A stretch of DNA of 64,000 bases, taken from Enterococcus faecium (GTDB lineage: Bacteria; Bacillota; Bacilli; Lactobacillales; Enterococcaceae). Position numbers and translations under genes: made by a program. The stretch is from contig NZ_CP118955.1 in assembly GCF_029023785.1 (NCBI RefSeq), forward strand, positions 1,700,001 through 1,764,000, written 5' to 3'. Below, piece by piece: positions 56,123-64,000 of this stretch (positions within the stretch are counted from its first letter, which is position 1; every line of letters begins with the position of its first letter). The notes beneath the pieces were generated by a model. That model ran no database searches. It saw only the letters and a program-made list of their open reading frames with translations, and was not told the origin of the DNA.

Positions 56123-57703
56123 TTACATCAAACTTTTTAATTTTACATTGGGATATTTATCCGCAAACCAGCGTTCTGCAAATTGGTTCTCGAATAAGAA
56201 CAACGGTTGGTCGAAACGGTCACGAGCCAAGATATTGCGACTTGAACTCATCTTCTCATCCAAATCTTCTGGATCGATCCAGCGAGCGATTTTGTGTCCC
56301 ATTGGAGACATGATTACTTCGGCGTTATACTCATTTAACATACGATATTGGAATACTTCGAATTGTAGCTGACCAACAGCTCCAATGATATATTCTTCCG
56401 TTAGATATGTTTTATAAAGCTGAATCGCTCCTTCTTGAACTAATTGATAGATTCCTTTGTGGAAGGATTTTTGTTTCATGACATTTTTTGCAGTCACTTT
56501 CATAAACAGCTCTGGAGTAAATGAAGGGAGTTCTTCATAAGCAACTTTTAGTTTTCCTTCGAACAATGTATCCCCAATCTGATAATTGCCTGTATCATAT
56601 ACACCGATGATATCGCCTGCTACTGCTTTTTCGACGTTTTCTCTCGAATCTGCCATAAATTGTGTGACATTGCTTAATTTCAGTTTTTTATTTGTACGTT
56701 CCAACCAGACATCCATTCCTCGTTCGAATGTTCCAGAACAGATTCGGACAAAAGCGATTCGGTCACGATGGGCTGGATTCATATTTGCTTGGATCTTGAA
56801 TACGAAACCTGAAAATTCTTCCTCATAAGGACTTACCATCTGATCATCTTGTGTTTTGTGTCCATAAGGAGCTGGTGCCAATTCAACGAAAGTCTCTAAA
56901 AAAGTCTGTACACCGAAGTTAGTCAATGCAGAACCAAAAAATACTGGTGTCTGATCGCCACGAGCAATTTTTTCTTGATTAAATGCATCTCCAGCCTCTT
57001 TGATTAGTTCTACTTCTTCTAAGACTTGTTCATATAAGGAATTTTCAGTTAGAGGATGATTTTCGGGAAGCAGTCCATCTTCATCCAATTCTACTAATCG
57101 TTCATCCTGATAATTTTCCGGACGATAAAACTCTACACGATTATGGTAGATATCATAAAGACCTTCTAGCCCTTTACCCATACCGATTGGCCAATTCATC
57201 GGATAAGATTCGATATCTAATAGCTCTTCTAATTCTTCTAACAATTCCAATGGTTCACGACCATCACGATCTAGTTTGTTGATAAAAGTAAATATCGGGA
57301 TGCCACGTTTTTTTACAACTTGGAATAATTTCTTTGTCTGTGCTTCGATCCCTTTTGCACTATCGATTACCATGACCGCACTATCCACGGCCATCAAAGT
57401 ACGATAAGTATCTTCAGAAAAATCTTCATGTCCTGGTGTATCCAAGATATTTACTCGTTTCCCTTGATAATCAAACTGCATAACAGAACTAGTAACAGAA
57501 ATCCCACGTTGTTTCTCGATTTCCATCCAGTCTGATTTGGCAAAATTACCTGTTTTTTTGCCTTTTACGGTCCCGGCTTGACGGATAGCCCCACCAAACA
57601 ATAGTAATTGTTCTGTAATCGTTGTTTTCCCAGCATCCGGATGGGAAATGATCGCAAAAGTTCTGCGATTGTCCACTTGTTGCTTTAATTTTGGATTATT
57701 CAT
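56123..57703 (-). CDS. prfC: Peptide chain release factor 3
   Basis: Translational GTPase that recycles RF1/RF2 after peptide release. The 526 residues show G1 [14 protein letters not shown]2 [10 protein letters not shown]3 [10 protein letters not shown]4 [10 protein letters not shown], then domains II and III. The length is right for RF3 and rules out EF-G (no domain IV/V). Monocistronic. An ATG with a weak upstream site follows an AT-rich leader. Confidence 0.97.
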   Translation of the reverse strand: MNNPKLKQQVDNRRTFAIISHPDAGKTTITEQLLLFGGAIRQAGTVKGKKTGNFAKSDWMEIEKQRGISVTSSVMQFDYQGKRVNILDTPGHEDFSEDTYRTLMAVDSAVMVIDSAKGIEAQTKKLFQVVKKRGIPIFTFINKLDRDGREPLELLEELEELLDIESYPMNWPIGMGKGLEGLYDIYHNRVEFYRPENYQDERLVELDEDGLLPENHPLTENSLYEQVLEEVELIKEAGDAFNQEKIARGDQTPVFFGSALTNFGVQTFLETFVELAPAPYGHKTQDDQMVSPYEEEFSGFVFKIQANMNPAHRDRIAFVRICSGTFERGMDVWLERTNKKLKLSNVTQFMADSRENVEKAVAGDIIGVYDTGNYQIGDTLFEGKLKVAYEELPSFTPELFMKVTAKNVMKQKSFHKGIYQLVQEGAIQLYKTYLTEEYIIGAVGQLQFEVFQYRMLNEYNAEVIMSPMGHKIARWIDPEDLDEKMSSSRNILARDRFDQPLFLFENQFAERWFADKYPNVKLKSLM

Positions 57704-57790
57704 AACCTAACTCCATTTCTTCCATTCAATTATTTATATTTTCTCTAGGCACAGATTGTCCGATCTCTTAAAGAAAGACAATTTCATATA

Positions 57791-57947
57791 GGGCTGTGAC
57801 AAAAGCCGTGTAGCAGTCTCTTTTTCCGAGTAAACGGCGTTCTAGAGACAGCCTATCAGCAATAAGCCCACCCAAGCCAAAAATACGAAAAGCTGTTTTT
57901 GCTTGGCTGCTCTTATTACTTAATGCAGGATAGCTTTTTCACAACCT
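57791..57947. repeat. Intergenic nested-palindrome repeat, copy C
   Basis: Outer arms GGCTGTGACAAAAGC (from 57792) and GCTTTTTCACAACC (to 57946) pair with few mismatches. Inner arms CCAAGCCAAAAA and TTTTTGCTTGG (57873-57884 with 57896-57906) and AATAAG/CTTATT complete a nested palindrome. CCGAGTAAACGGCGTTC (57826-57842) matches copy A in 16 of 17 positions. It fills most of the 400-bp gap between prfC and the CNNM gene; the rest (57704-57790, 57948-58044) shows only AT-rich DNA. Confidence 0.72.
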
Positions 57948-58044
57948 TTGTCAACTACTACAACTGAATCAGTATAGCATGGATTCAGCGAATGAAAAAG
58001 CCACCAAACCATAAGAGTCAAATATTTTTTTGTCAGCTGACTAA

Positions 58045-58087
58045 AAGAAAAGACGTGTTGCTTGTTTATTCAAGCAACACGTCTTTC
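58045..58087 (-). terminator. Terminator of the CNNM/CBS gene
   Basis: Perfect 16-bp stem (58050-58065 with 58072-58087), 6-nt loop and U run on the minus strand. Confidence 0.93.
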
Positions 58088-58103
58088 ATAACCAAGTTTC
58101 CAA

Positions 58104-59480
58104 TTATCTTCTTGGCTCGTCATCTTCGAATTCTTTTCTGAAGTATCTTCGTTCTTCTTCAGGTTCCGCTTCTGTTTCTTCCGGATCATGAAAAATGACA
58201 CGGATTTTAAGGATTCGAGAACCTTCCATTTCTTCAGAAACCAGCGTAATATTATCGACATCAAACGATAACTTTTCGCCTTCATCCGGAATCATGCCTA
58301 ATGCTGTAATCAAATAACCAGCCATCGTATCTACATCACTCATATGCAGATCACTGTCAAAAGCTTCATTGAACTCATCAATCAGCATACGTCCTTGGAT
58401 GATATATTCGTGTTCATCGATTTTTTCATAAAGATTCTCAACTTCATCTGATTCATCATCGATTTCTCCGACGATTTCTTCTAAAAGGTCTTCTAGTGTT
58501 GCTAACCCAACGACGCCGCCATATTCATCTAATAAAATAGCCATCTGATTCTGCGTCTTTTTCATTTCATATAACAGATCATCAATAAAGACCGTTTCAG
58601 GAACGAATAAAGGCTCCTGCATGATTTTCTTGATATCTAAATTATCAAAGCCGAATTTATGGGCAGCTTTTAGTAAATTCTTTGTATGAAGGATTCCGAC
58701 TACTTTATCTTTGTCTTCGTTATAAACAGGGATTCTTGAATAGTTTTCGGATAAAACTTCATTCACATTTTCTTCCACAGTGTCGTTGATATCAATCATA
58801 AATGCATCCGTTCGTGGGACCATGACTTCTCGGGCAACTTTCGTATCAAGAGAAAAAACCCCTTGGAGCATTTCTAATTCTTCATTATTCAATACGCCTT
58901 CGTTTTCAAGCATATAACGCATTTCATCTCTGGTCATTTTTGAATCTTCATCATCAAAAGTCATCGGCGTGATACGCGCCAATAAACTTGTGGAAGCAGA
59001 AAGCAGCCAGACGAAGGGCTTAGCTACTACACCAATCAAGCGTATCAGCCCTGAAGTGAACTTTGCGACTTCTTCTGATTTATTTAAAGCAATACGTTTA
59101 GGGTACAATTCTCCAAAAACAATCGATACATAGGTCAAAATAGCCAGCACAATGATATTTGCAATATTTTTTGCCGCTGTGCCGCCACCTAATACCGGAG
59201 CTAACCGTTCCGATAAAGTATTAGCTAGTGAAGCACCAGACAAAATGTTGACCAAAGTGATTCCTACTTGGATTGTCGATAGGAAATTATTTGGATTCTG
59301 CAATATTTTTAAAAGCTTTTGAGATTTCACATCTCCTTCATCAGCTTTTTGCTCGATTCGATTCTTATTGATCGAAACAACAGCAATTTCGGAAGCTGCT
59401 AAAAAAGCATTGATCAATGTCAAAACGATCAATAATAAAATCTGCGCTAACAGCGACTGACTCTCAGGGTCAGCATTCAT
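58104..59480 (-). CDS. Hemolysin-like CNNM/CorC transporter-associated protein
   Basis: A 458-residue membrane protein. A DUF21/CNNM domain of about four helices (residues 10-190; AASEIAVVSINKNRIEQ, VFGELYPKRIALN) is followed by a tandem CBS pair (about 215-340; VMVPRTDAF, DEYGGVVGLATLEDLLEEIVG) and a C-terminal CorC_HlyC domain (about 355-440). Family members (YhdP, MpfA, CorC) are implicated in magnesium export or resistance. The old name hemolysin is misleading. The tail is strongly acidic. Confidence 0.9.
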   Translation of the reverse strand: MNADPESQSLLAQILLLIVLTLINAFLAASEIAVVSINKNRIEQKADEGDVKSQKLLKILQNPNNFLSTIQVGITLVNILSGASLANTLSERLAPVLGGGTAAKNIANIIVLAILTYVSIVFGELYPKRIALNKSEEVAKFTSGLIRLIGVVAKPFVWLLSASTSLLARITPMTFDDEDSKMTRDEMRYMLENEGVLNNEELEMLQGVFSLDTKVAREVMVPRTDAFMIDINDTVEENVNEVLSENYSRIPVYNEDKDKVVGILHTKNLLKAAHKFGFDNLDIKKIMQEPLFVPETVFIDDLLYEMKKTQNQMAILLDEYGGVVGLATLEDLLEEIVGEIDDESDEVENLYEKIDEHEYIIQGRMLIDEFNEAFDSDLHMSDVDTMAGYLITALGMIPDEGEKLSFDVDNITLVSEEMEGSRILKIRVIFHDPEETEAEPEEERRYFRKEFEDDEPRR

Positions 59481-59523
59481 AATCGCATTCTCTCCTTATA
59501 AAATTAATTTTTAGTTTACGATA

Positions 59524-59551
59524 GAAAAAAACGTGGCACTATAGCCACGTT
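59524..59551 (-). terminator. Terminator of the AI-2E family gene
   Basis: An 8-bp GC-rich stem (59530-59537 with 59544-59551), 6-nt loop, U run on the minus strand. Confidence 0.85.
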
Positions 59552-59607
59552 AAAATGGTATCACAAAGCAATTTTCTTTGCAATAAAAACAAGTGTACTA
59601 AAACTAC

Positions 59608-60726
59608 CTACGAGGTCGTAGCAATTTTCTTCTTGTTTTCATTTTGCTTGTCTTCTTTGACGATTTTGATTATATAGGAAATGATCGTCTTGCAGATTGC
59701 GTAAAAAGGAACACCTAAGAAGATACCAAGCAATCCGGCAATATTTCCAGCTACTAGAAGAACGATAATGATCGTTAATGGATGGATTTTCAGTGATTTC
59801 CCAATTACATTAGGATAAATGATATTCCCATCCAACTGTTGGACGATTAGCACAACCACACAACAAAGTAATGCTTTTACCGGATCATTGAAGACTGTTA
59901 CTAGAAATGCAGGTGCTAGTCCTAGATAAGGTCCTAAATATGGAATTAGGTTTGTCAATCCCGCAATGACCCCAAATAAGAAAGCATAATCCACACCAAT
60001 TACCATATATCCTAAAAATGTGAAGGTACCAACGAATAAACATTCGATTGCTTGTCCGCTAATGTAATTAGCCAATGTTTTATTCAGTTGCCCCAATAAC
60101 TCCACAATTTGGTTTCTTCTTTTTTCTGGGAAAAACTGTTGGATGTTTGGCACTAGTTTTTCTCCGTCTTTCAACATATAGAACAAGATGAATGGTGCTG
60201 TAATGATTACTACGGTTGCCGAAGCGATCGTTCCAACGATCGAACCTAAACTATTGGATACTCCACTAAGGAATTGCTGAATGATTGTCCCGTAAGAAAT
60301 GTCTAATTGCTCAAAATATTTATTGATATCTACTTCCTTGAACAAAGGCAATTCGGCTACCTCTTTTAACCAGCTTTCTACCTGTTTGATGAAATCAGGC
60401 ATATTAGATGCCAATGAGGAAATTTGCTGTACTAGACTTGGGATGACACTAAGTAAAATCCAAATAATTGCTGCAACTAAAAGGAGCAGCACAATTGCGA
60501 CAGCCCATATTCTTTTGATTTTTGCTTTCATCAACAGCTTGACAATAGGATTCAATAAATAGTAAAGAAAGCCTGCAATCAGTACAGGTGCAAATAACGT
60601 GGAAAAAAATGTCCCGATCGGTTCGAAAATAAAGTTTATTTCTGATGAAATCATGATCAATGCAGCTATGATCAATAATTCAAGCGACCAAAACATTAGT
60701 TTAGACTGTCTAAGTTTTTCAAACAA
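59608..60726 (-). CDS. AI-2E (UPF0118) family membrane transporter
   Basis: A 372-residue polytopic protein of the AI-2E/PerM family with about 7-8 helices. The central amphipathic region is at about 95-155, and the family's C-terminal signature NLIPYLGPYLGLAPAFLV and HPLTIIIVLLVAGNIAGLLGIFLGVPFYAI are present. Relatives export autoinducer-2 or act as Na+(Li+)/H+ antiporters; the substrate here is unknown. The tail is lysine-rich. The start has GGAGGAAA upstream; a -10 TATAAT lies at 60759-60764. The IS30 element inserted about 85 bp upstream probably disturbs its original promoter region. Confidence 0.88.
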   Translation of the reverse strand: MFEKLRQSKLMFWSLELLIIAALIMISSEINFIFEPIGTFFSTLFAPVLIAGFLYYLLNPIVKLLMKAKIKRIWAVAIVLLLLVAAIIWILLSVIPSLVQQISSLASNMPDFIKQVESWLKEVAELPLFKEVDINKYFEQLDISYGTIIQQFLSGVSNSLGSIVGTIASATVVIITAPFILFYMLKDGEKLVPNIQQFFPEKRRNQIVELLGQLNKTLANYISGQAIECLFVGTFTFLGYMVIGVDYAFLFGVIAGLTNLIPYLGPYLGLAPAFLVTVFNDPVKALLCCVVVLIVQQLDGNIIYPNVIGKSLKIHPLTIIIVLLVAGNIAGLLGIFLGVPFYAICKTIISYIIKIVKEDKQNENKKKIATTS

Positions 60727-60810
60727 TAGATTTCCTCCTTTCTTTCTTACTAGTATATATTATATTCGTTAAAAATTCTTTTATTCTTTTTTTATTTTTA
60801 TTATTTGTCA

Positions 60811-61850
60811 AATTAAGCGAGACAAAACTTTCCATTTACGTAACTCAAAAAAACTTCTAATGGTGTTTGGTAATTTAGTGATTTTCTAGGGATATGGTTT
60901 CTTTTAGACGCAACGGATGAGATGAATCCTTGATTGACTTGGTTGAATTCCATTTCTTTTGGTAGTCCATCTTTTCGGAGGAGTCCGTTTGAATGTTCAT
61001 TTAATCCCCGTTGGGAAGGCGTTCCTGGGTCTGCGAAATAAATATCAATATCATTCGTATTACTAATACTTTTCCAATTAGAGAATTCTTTTCCACAATC
61101 AAAGGTAATTGATTTGAAAAGATTTTTGGGTACGGATTGAAGCCATTCATTAATCGAATTTTCAATATCAACTGCCTTACGGCCTTCTGGTTTCAAGGCG
61201 ATAATGGCTTTTGAAAGTCGCTCAACGAGTGTGATGACGGCACTTTTATGGTGGATGCCGACAATCGTATCACCCTCTAAATGTCCAAATTCTTCTTCGA
61301 AAACGACATAATCTTTTTTACGTTCAGAAATATTTCTTTTGAATGCCTGTTTTCCACGTTTTTCCTTATAACCATTTGGTTTTCGTTTTCCTTGCATCGG
61401 TAAATGTAAAACATTGAATTCTCCCGTCTTAAACCGGCGATAGAGGGTACTTACTGAACAAGAGAAGGTTCGCTCTGCACGGCCAATAATGACGTCTGGG
61501 GTCCAACCTTCAGTTGATCTTTTTTCAATGTATTCTTTTTCCTCAGCAGGAAAAATGATTTCGGTTCTCCCACAACGTCGCTTATTTTCTTTGTATTGTT
61601 CAAAGTATTCAAGTGCTGTTCCACCACATTTGAGAAAGTTATAGACATTGTAAATTGTTTGGCGTCCACGTTTAAGCTGCTTCGCAACGATAGCAACCGG
61701 AGTTTCTTGATGAAAATATGCTTCTATCATTACAAGCTCGTTTGGTGTAAGATGGGTATAAGTCATTTATGTTCACTCTCCTTGTATGCTTTAGCGGGTA
61801 TTACAATTTGAGTGTAACATAAATGGCTTTTTTATTTGTCTCGCTTAATT
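60811..61850. mobile_element. Insertion sequence, IS30 family, about 1.04 kb, intact
   Basis: Terminal inverted repeats with 16 identical outer bases: AATTAAGCGAGACAAA at 60811-60826 and its complement at 61835-61850. They continue imperfectly into ATTTA-GT-AC. One full-length transposase gene fills the element, and its stop codon lies inside the left repeat. No clear target duplication can be fixed: AATT at both edges could be duplication or part of the palindromic ends. Resembles enterococcal IS1252/IS6770/IS1062-type elements. Confidence 0.9.
60813..61766 (-). CDS. IS30-family transposase
   Basis: A 317-residue DDE transposase. Two N-terminal HTH regions (LTPNELVMIEAYFHQETPVAIVAKQLKRGRQTIYN and the WTPDVIIGR region) bind the ends. 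The catalytic core (about 150-317) has D in HLEGDTIVG, D in SITFDCGKEFSN and E in RGLNEHSNGLLRK. No frameshift or stop; probably active. AAGGAGAG precedes the ATG. Confidence 0.95.
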   Translation of the reverse strand: MTYTHLTPNELVMIEAYFHQETPVAIVAKQLKRGRQTIYNVYNFLKCGGTALEYFEQYKENKRRCGRTEIIFPAEEKEYIEKRSTEGWTPDVIIGRAERTFSCSVSTLYRRFKTGEFNVLHLPMQGKRKPNGYKEKRGKQAFKRNISERKKDYVVFEEEFGHLEGDTIVGIHHKSAVITLVERLSKAIIALKPEGRKAVDIENSINEWLQSVPKNLFKSITFDCGKEFSNWKSISNTNDIDIYFADPGTPSQRGLNEHSNGLLRKDGLPKEMEFNQVNQGFISSVASKRNHIPRKSLNYQTPLEVFLSYVNGKFCLA

Positions 61851-61934
61851 ATACAAACGGCGTTTTGAAAACTTGCCATACTTTTTATTTGTTTTATTTT
61901 CCAGTATACTATACGAAAGGAAGGTGGCTAGACC

Positions 61935-62369
61935 ATGAAAGTTGTACAAACAAAAGATACAATGAGCAATATTTACTTAGATGCTGTACGGATCAGGCAT
62001 CAAGTTTTTGTAGTCGAACAGGGTGTGCCTTTGTCTCGAGAAATAGACAAAGATGAAGCCCATTGTATCCACTTCGTCCTGTACTCAGATAAAAAAGAAC
62101 CGCAAGGAACTGTACGTCTTTTGCCTTTAGAAAACGGAAAAATGAAATTACAGCGGATGGCGATTCTTTCTGAATACAGACACCAAGGGTTAGGAAAAAT
62201 ATTGATTGAAGAAGCAGAAAACTTTGCTAAGAATCAAGGCTATAATACGATTTTATTAGGGGCACAATCCACAGCTGAAACTTTTTACGAAAAACTAGGA
62301 TATACAGCTTACGGCGATCCTTTTGAAGATGCTGGCATGCCTCATATTTATATGAAAAAGACTTTATAA
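61935..62369 (+). CDS. GNAT family N-acetyltransferase
   Basis: A 144-residue acetyltransferase of the YjcF/ElaA-like type. VRIRHQVFVVEQGVP is at the N-terminus. The acetyl-CoA loop motif A is MAILSEYRHQGLGKILIEEAE, and the C-terminal beta-bulge region is LLGAQSTAETFYEKLGYTAYG. The substrate is unknown. The gene lies 85 bp beyond the IS right end with its own -10 (TATACT near 61913) and an AAAGGAAGG site, so it should remain expressed after the insertion. Confidence 0.9.
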   Translation: MKVVQTKDTMSNIYLDAVRIRHQVFVVEQGVPLSREIDKDEAHCIHFVLYSDKKEPQGTVRLLPLENGKMKLQRMAILSEYRHQGLGKILIEEAENFAKNQGYNTILLGAQSTAETFYEKLGYTAYGDPFEDAGMPHIYMKKTL

Positions 62370-62384
62370 AAATTTATTTCGAAA

Positions 62385-62441
62385 AAAGCAAAAAACAGCA
62401 AGCTTTTGAGAAAAATCTCTCACTGGCTTACTGTTCTTTTT
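62385..62441. terminator. Terminator between GNAT gene and ntdP
   Basis: A bulged stem, AACAGCAAGC arm (from 62392) with GCTTACTGTT arm (to 62433), with A run and T run at the two sides. It probably serves both convergent genes. Confidence 0.75.
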
Positions 62442-62446
62442 TGTGT

Positions 62447-62980
62447 TTACTTACGCGACAATTGCTTGTAACGGTTATACCAAATATCAATATAGCCTTC
62501 CGAGAACGGGCCATCTCCATTATTGATCCAGTCAACCAGAATCTTCACATTTTCTTTTAGGATGAAGTCAATATCGTTCGGGTAATTCATCATTTTGCTG
62601 TGCATCTCATATTCATCGACATCCAATAGTCGTTTCTCGCCGTCAGGAAATACCTTGATATCCAAGTCATAGTCGATATATTTCAAGGCCTCATCGTCCA
62701 GCAAAAAAGGTGAAGCTAGATTACAATAATAGGAAACCCCCTTTTCTCTGATCATTGCTATTACATTGAACCAGTATTTTTTATGAAAATAAACAATCGC
62801 TGGTTCGCGCGTTACCCATCGGCGTCCATCAGATTCAGTGACTAATGTGTGATCATTCACGCCGATCATAGAGTGTTCGCTTGTTTTTAATACCATGGTA
62901 TCTCGCCACGTTCGATGCAATTTGCCGTCGTGCTTGTAACTTTGGATCGTCACAAACTCTCCTTCTTTTGGAACTCCCAT
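62447..62980 (-). CDS. ntdP: DUF402 nucleoside tri-/diphosphatase (YgaC/Ntdp-like)
   Basis: A 177-residue protein very similar in layout to B. subtilis YgaC and S. aureus Ntdp: [70 protein letters not shown], and [18 protein letters not shown] with the metal-binding Asp cluster. Members hydrolyse NTPs and NDPs. The ATG is preceded by GGAAGGG. Convergent with the GNAT gene. Confidence 0.9.
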   Translation of the reverse strand: MGVPKEGEFVTIQSYKHDGKLHRTWRDTMVLKTSEHSMIGVNDHTLVTESDGRRWVTREPAIVYFHKKYWFNVIAMIREKGVSYYCNLASPFLLDDEALKYIDYDLDIKVFPDGEKRLLDVDEYEMHSKMMNYPNDIDFILKENVKILVDWINNGDGPFSEGYIDIWYNRYKQLSRK

Positions 62981-63073
62981 AGCAACCCTTCCTTAAGCAG
63001 CATTTTGTGCTTTGTGTTTGGGTGTTCATTACACCGACATCATAATTATTATATCAATAAAAATGAGCTTTGC

Positions 63074-64000
63074 CTAGAAAGGATTCCTATTGTTTCGATT
63101 TTTCTCTAACTGATCTACCAGTTTCATTTGGACCTTAGGAAAAACGACCGAATCAAATGCATCAGGCTTCAACCACTTCGAAGTTTTGTTCTCGGTAAAT
63201 TCTTGTTCTGCTCCCTCGGTTGCCCGTCCGTAAAAAAGGAGAACATGCCATTTCAGATGACTAAAAATATGAGTAACTTCTCCTAAATGTCGTGTCTGCC
63301 AAACAAAGAGTTCCTGCTTTTCAAATGGGAGATTTTGCTCTTCTTCTGCTACTAGGTCATCAAACAGATCGATTTCTGGCTTTGTTTCCCATTCTTTTTT
63401 CAATCGCTCATACTCCTCTTGTGTCACTTCCATCATTGGAAATGTCCACATATTCGCCAGCAATTTTTGGCTATCTCTTTCTTCAAAATAATACGCTCCA
63501 GAATGATTTTGAAGAGCTGCACTGATATAATAAACGTCTTTTGGCTTTGCTTTTTTTGTTTTTACAGGAAAACTCGTTTGGATTCCTCGTTTGTTAGCTA
63601 AACAAAAGGCTTGGATCGGACAAGTCTCACACTTTGGAGAAGTTGGTGTACAGATAGCTGAACCTAGATCCATCATTGCTTGGTTGAATTCACCTGGATG
63701 CTTTTCATCAATGATTTTCCGCATCGCTTCATCAAAGATTTTCCTGCTAGAAGCTTTTGCGATGTCTGCTTCAATGCAAAACAATCTGCTGACTACTCGC
63801 ATCACGTTGCCGTCAACTGCAGGTTCTGGAAGTCCAAATGCGATACTTGCAATCGCGCCTGTCGTATATGGTCCTATTCCCTTCAATGAGCTAATTTCTT
63901 CAGGCGTTTGCGGCATTTCCCCATCAAATTCTGACATGATCTGTTTAGCAGCAGCTTGGATGTTCCGGGCTCTTGAGTAATAACCAAGGCCCTCCCATGC
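63074..64000 (-). CDS. mutY: A/G-specific adenine glycosylase MutY (5' end beyond the window)
   Basis: Removes A mispaired with 8-oxoguanine. The frame is open to the window edge, and upstream residues WEGLGYYSRARNIQAAAKQI confirm that the true start lies past 64000. Visible parts are HhH LKGIGPYTTGAIASIAFG, catalytic Asp in PAVDGNVMRV, the [4Fe-4S] ligands in the C-x6-C-x2-C-x5-C pattern (CTPTSPKCETCPIQAFC), and the C-terminal NUDIX-like domain with ANMWTFPM and FSHLKWHV. The N-terminal part of the glycosylase domain is missing from view. Confidence 0.96.
   Translation of the reverse strand, partial: AWEGLGYYSRARNIQAAAKQIMSEFDGEMPQTPEEISSLKGIGPYTTGAIASIAFGLPEPAVDGNVMRVVSRLFCIEADIAKASSRKIFDEAMRKIIDEKHPGEFNQAMMDLGSAICTPTSPKCETCPIQAFCLANKRGIQTSFPVKTKKAKPKDVYYISAALQNHSGAYYFEERDSQKLLANMWTFPMMEVTQEEYERLKKEWETKPEIDLFDDLVAEEEQNLPFEKQELFVWQTRHLGEVTHIFSHLKWHVLLFYGRATEGAEQEFTENKTSKWLKPDAFDSVVFPKVQMKLVDQLEKNRNNRNPF

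Overview
The window is a stretch of low-GC Firmicute chromosome, almost certainly Enterococcus of the E. faecium/hirae/durans group. The variable region near the 5' end of the partial 16S gene (about 930-965) looks like that group. The neighbourhoods are enterococcal: FabT-controlled fab/acc cluster, adjacent bgsA/bgsB-like glycosyltransferases, CtsR-controlled clpE, and an IS30-family element of enterococcal type. Species-level assignment is inference. About 85% of genes lie on the minus strand, together with the rRNA gene.

Layout. 1-1720: 5' two thirds of a 16S gene read leftward, with a leader holding three tandem promoters that each have a 17-bp spacer. 1.7-6.5 kb: LisRK/EtaRS-type two-component system, gnd, rpmF and yceD. 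6.6-14 kb: LysR regulator, then the glycolytic pair pfkA-pyk and dnaE. 14-21.8 kb: yjzD, MFS efflux pump, purine permease, HAD phosphatase, PBP2B, RpiR regulator. 22-26.3 kb: thrS behind a threonyl T-box, a tautomerase and a P1B metal ATPase. 26.6-31.8 kb: helD, an unknown protein, yebC, tmcAL. 32-36.4 kb: the yqeG-yqeH-yhbY-nadD-yqeK-rsfS-yqeM ribosome-assembly/NAD operon, without aroE. 36.6-45.3 kb: the complete fabT-fabH-acp-fabD-fabG-fabF-accB-fabZ-accC-accD-accA operon, without fabK. 45.5-50.2 kb: a Cho-like GIY-YIG nuclease, ykuJ, a beta-hydroxyacid dehydrogenase and the glycolipid glycosyltransferases. 50.3-55.5 kb: ptsHI, clpE, DUF1827. 55.5-60.7 kb: prfC, a CNNM/CBS transporter-like protein and an AI-2E family protein, with intergenic hairpin repeats in the 55.5-58 kb part. 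60.8-61.85 kb: intact IS30-family insertion. 61.9-64 kb: GNAT, ntdP and the 3' part of mutY.

How it fits together. Most of the window is core metabolism and growth machinery: glycolysis (pfkA, pyk, PTS), fatty-acid and glycolipid synthesis, ribosome assembly, translation (thrS, prfC, rpmF) and cell-wall synthesis (PBP2B). Regulation can be read directly in several places: T-box at thrS, FabT palindromes at fabT, CtsR repeats at clpE, near-consensus sigma-A promoters, and many intrinsic terminators.

No clearly new multi-gene system is visible. The least explained items are a family of long nested-palindrome intergenic repeats (18.3, 55.5, 56.05 and 57.8 kb), rsfS with no ATG/GTG/TTG start at its ribosome binding site, a large folded 3' element after thrS, a two-codon ORF overlapping the helD start, and a FabT-like box upstream of the nuclease gene.
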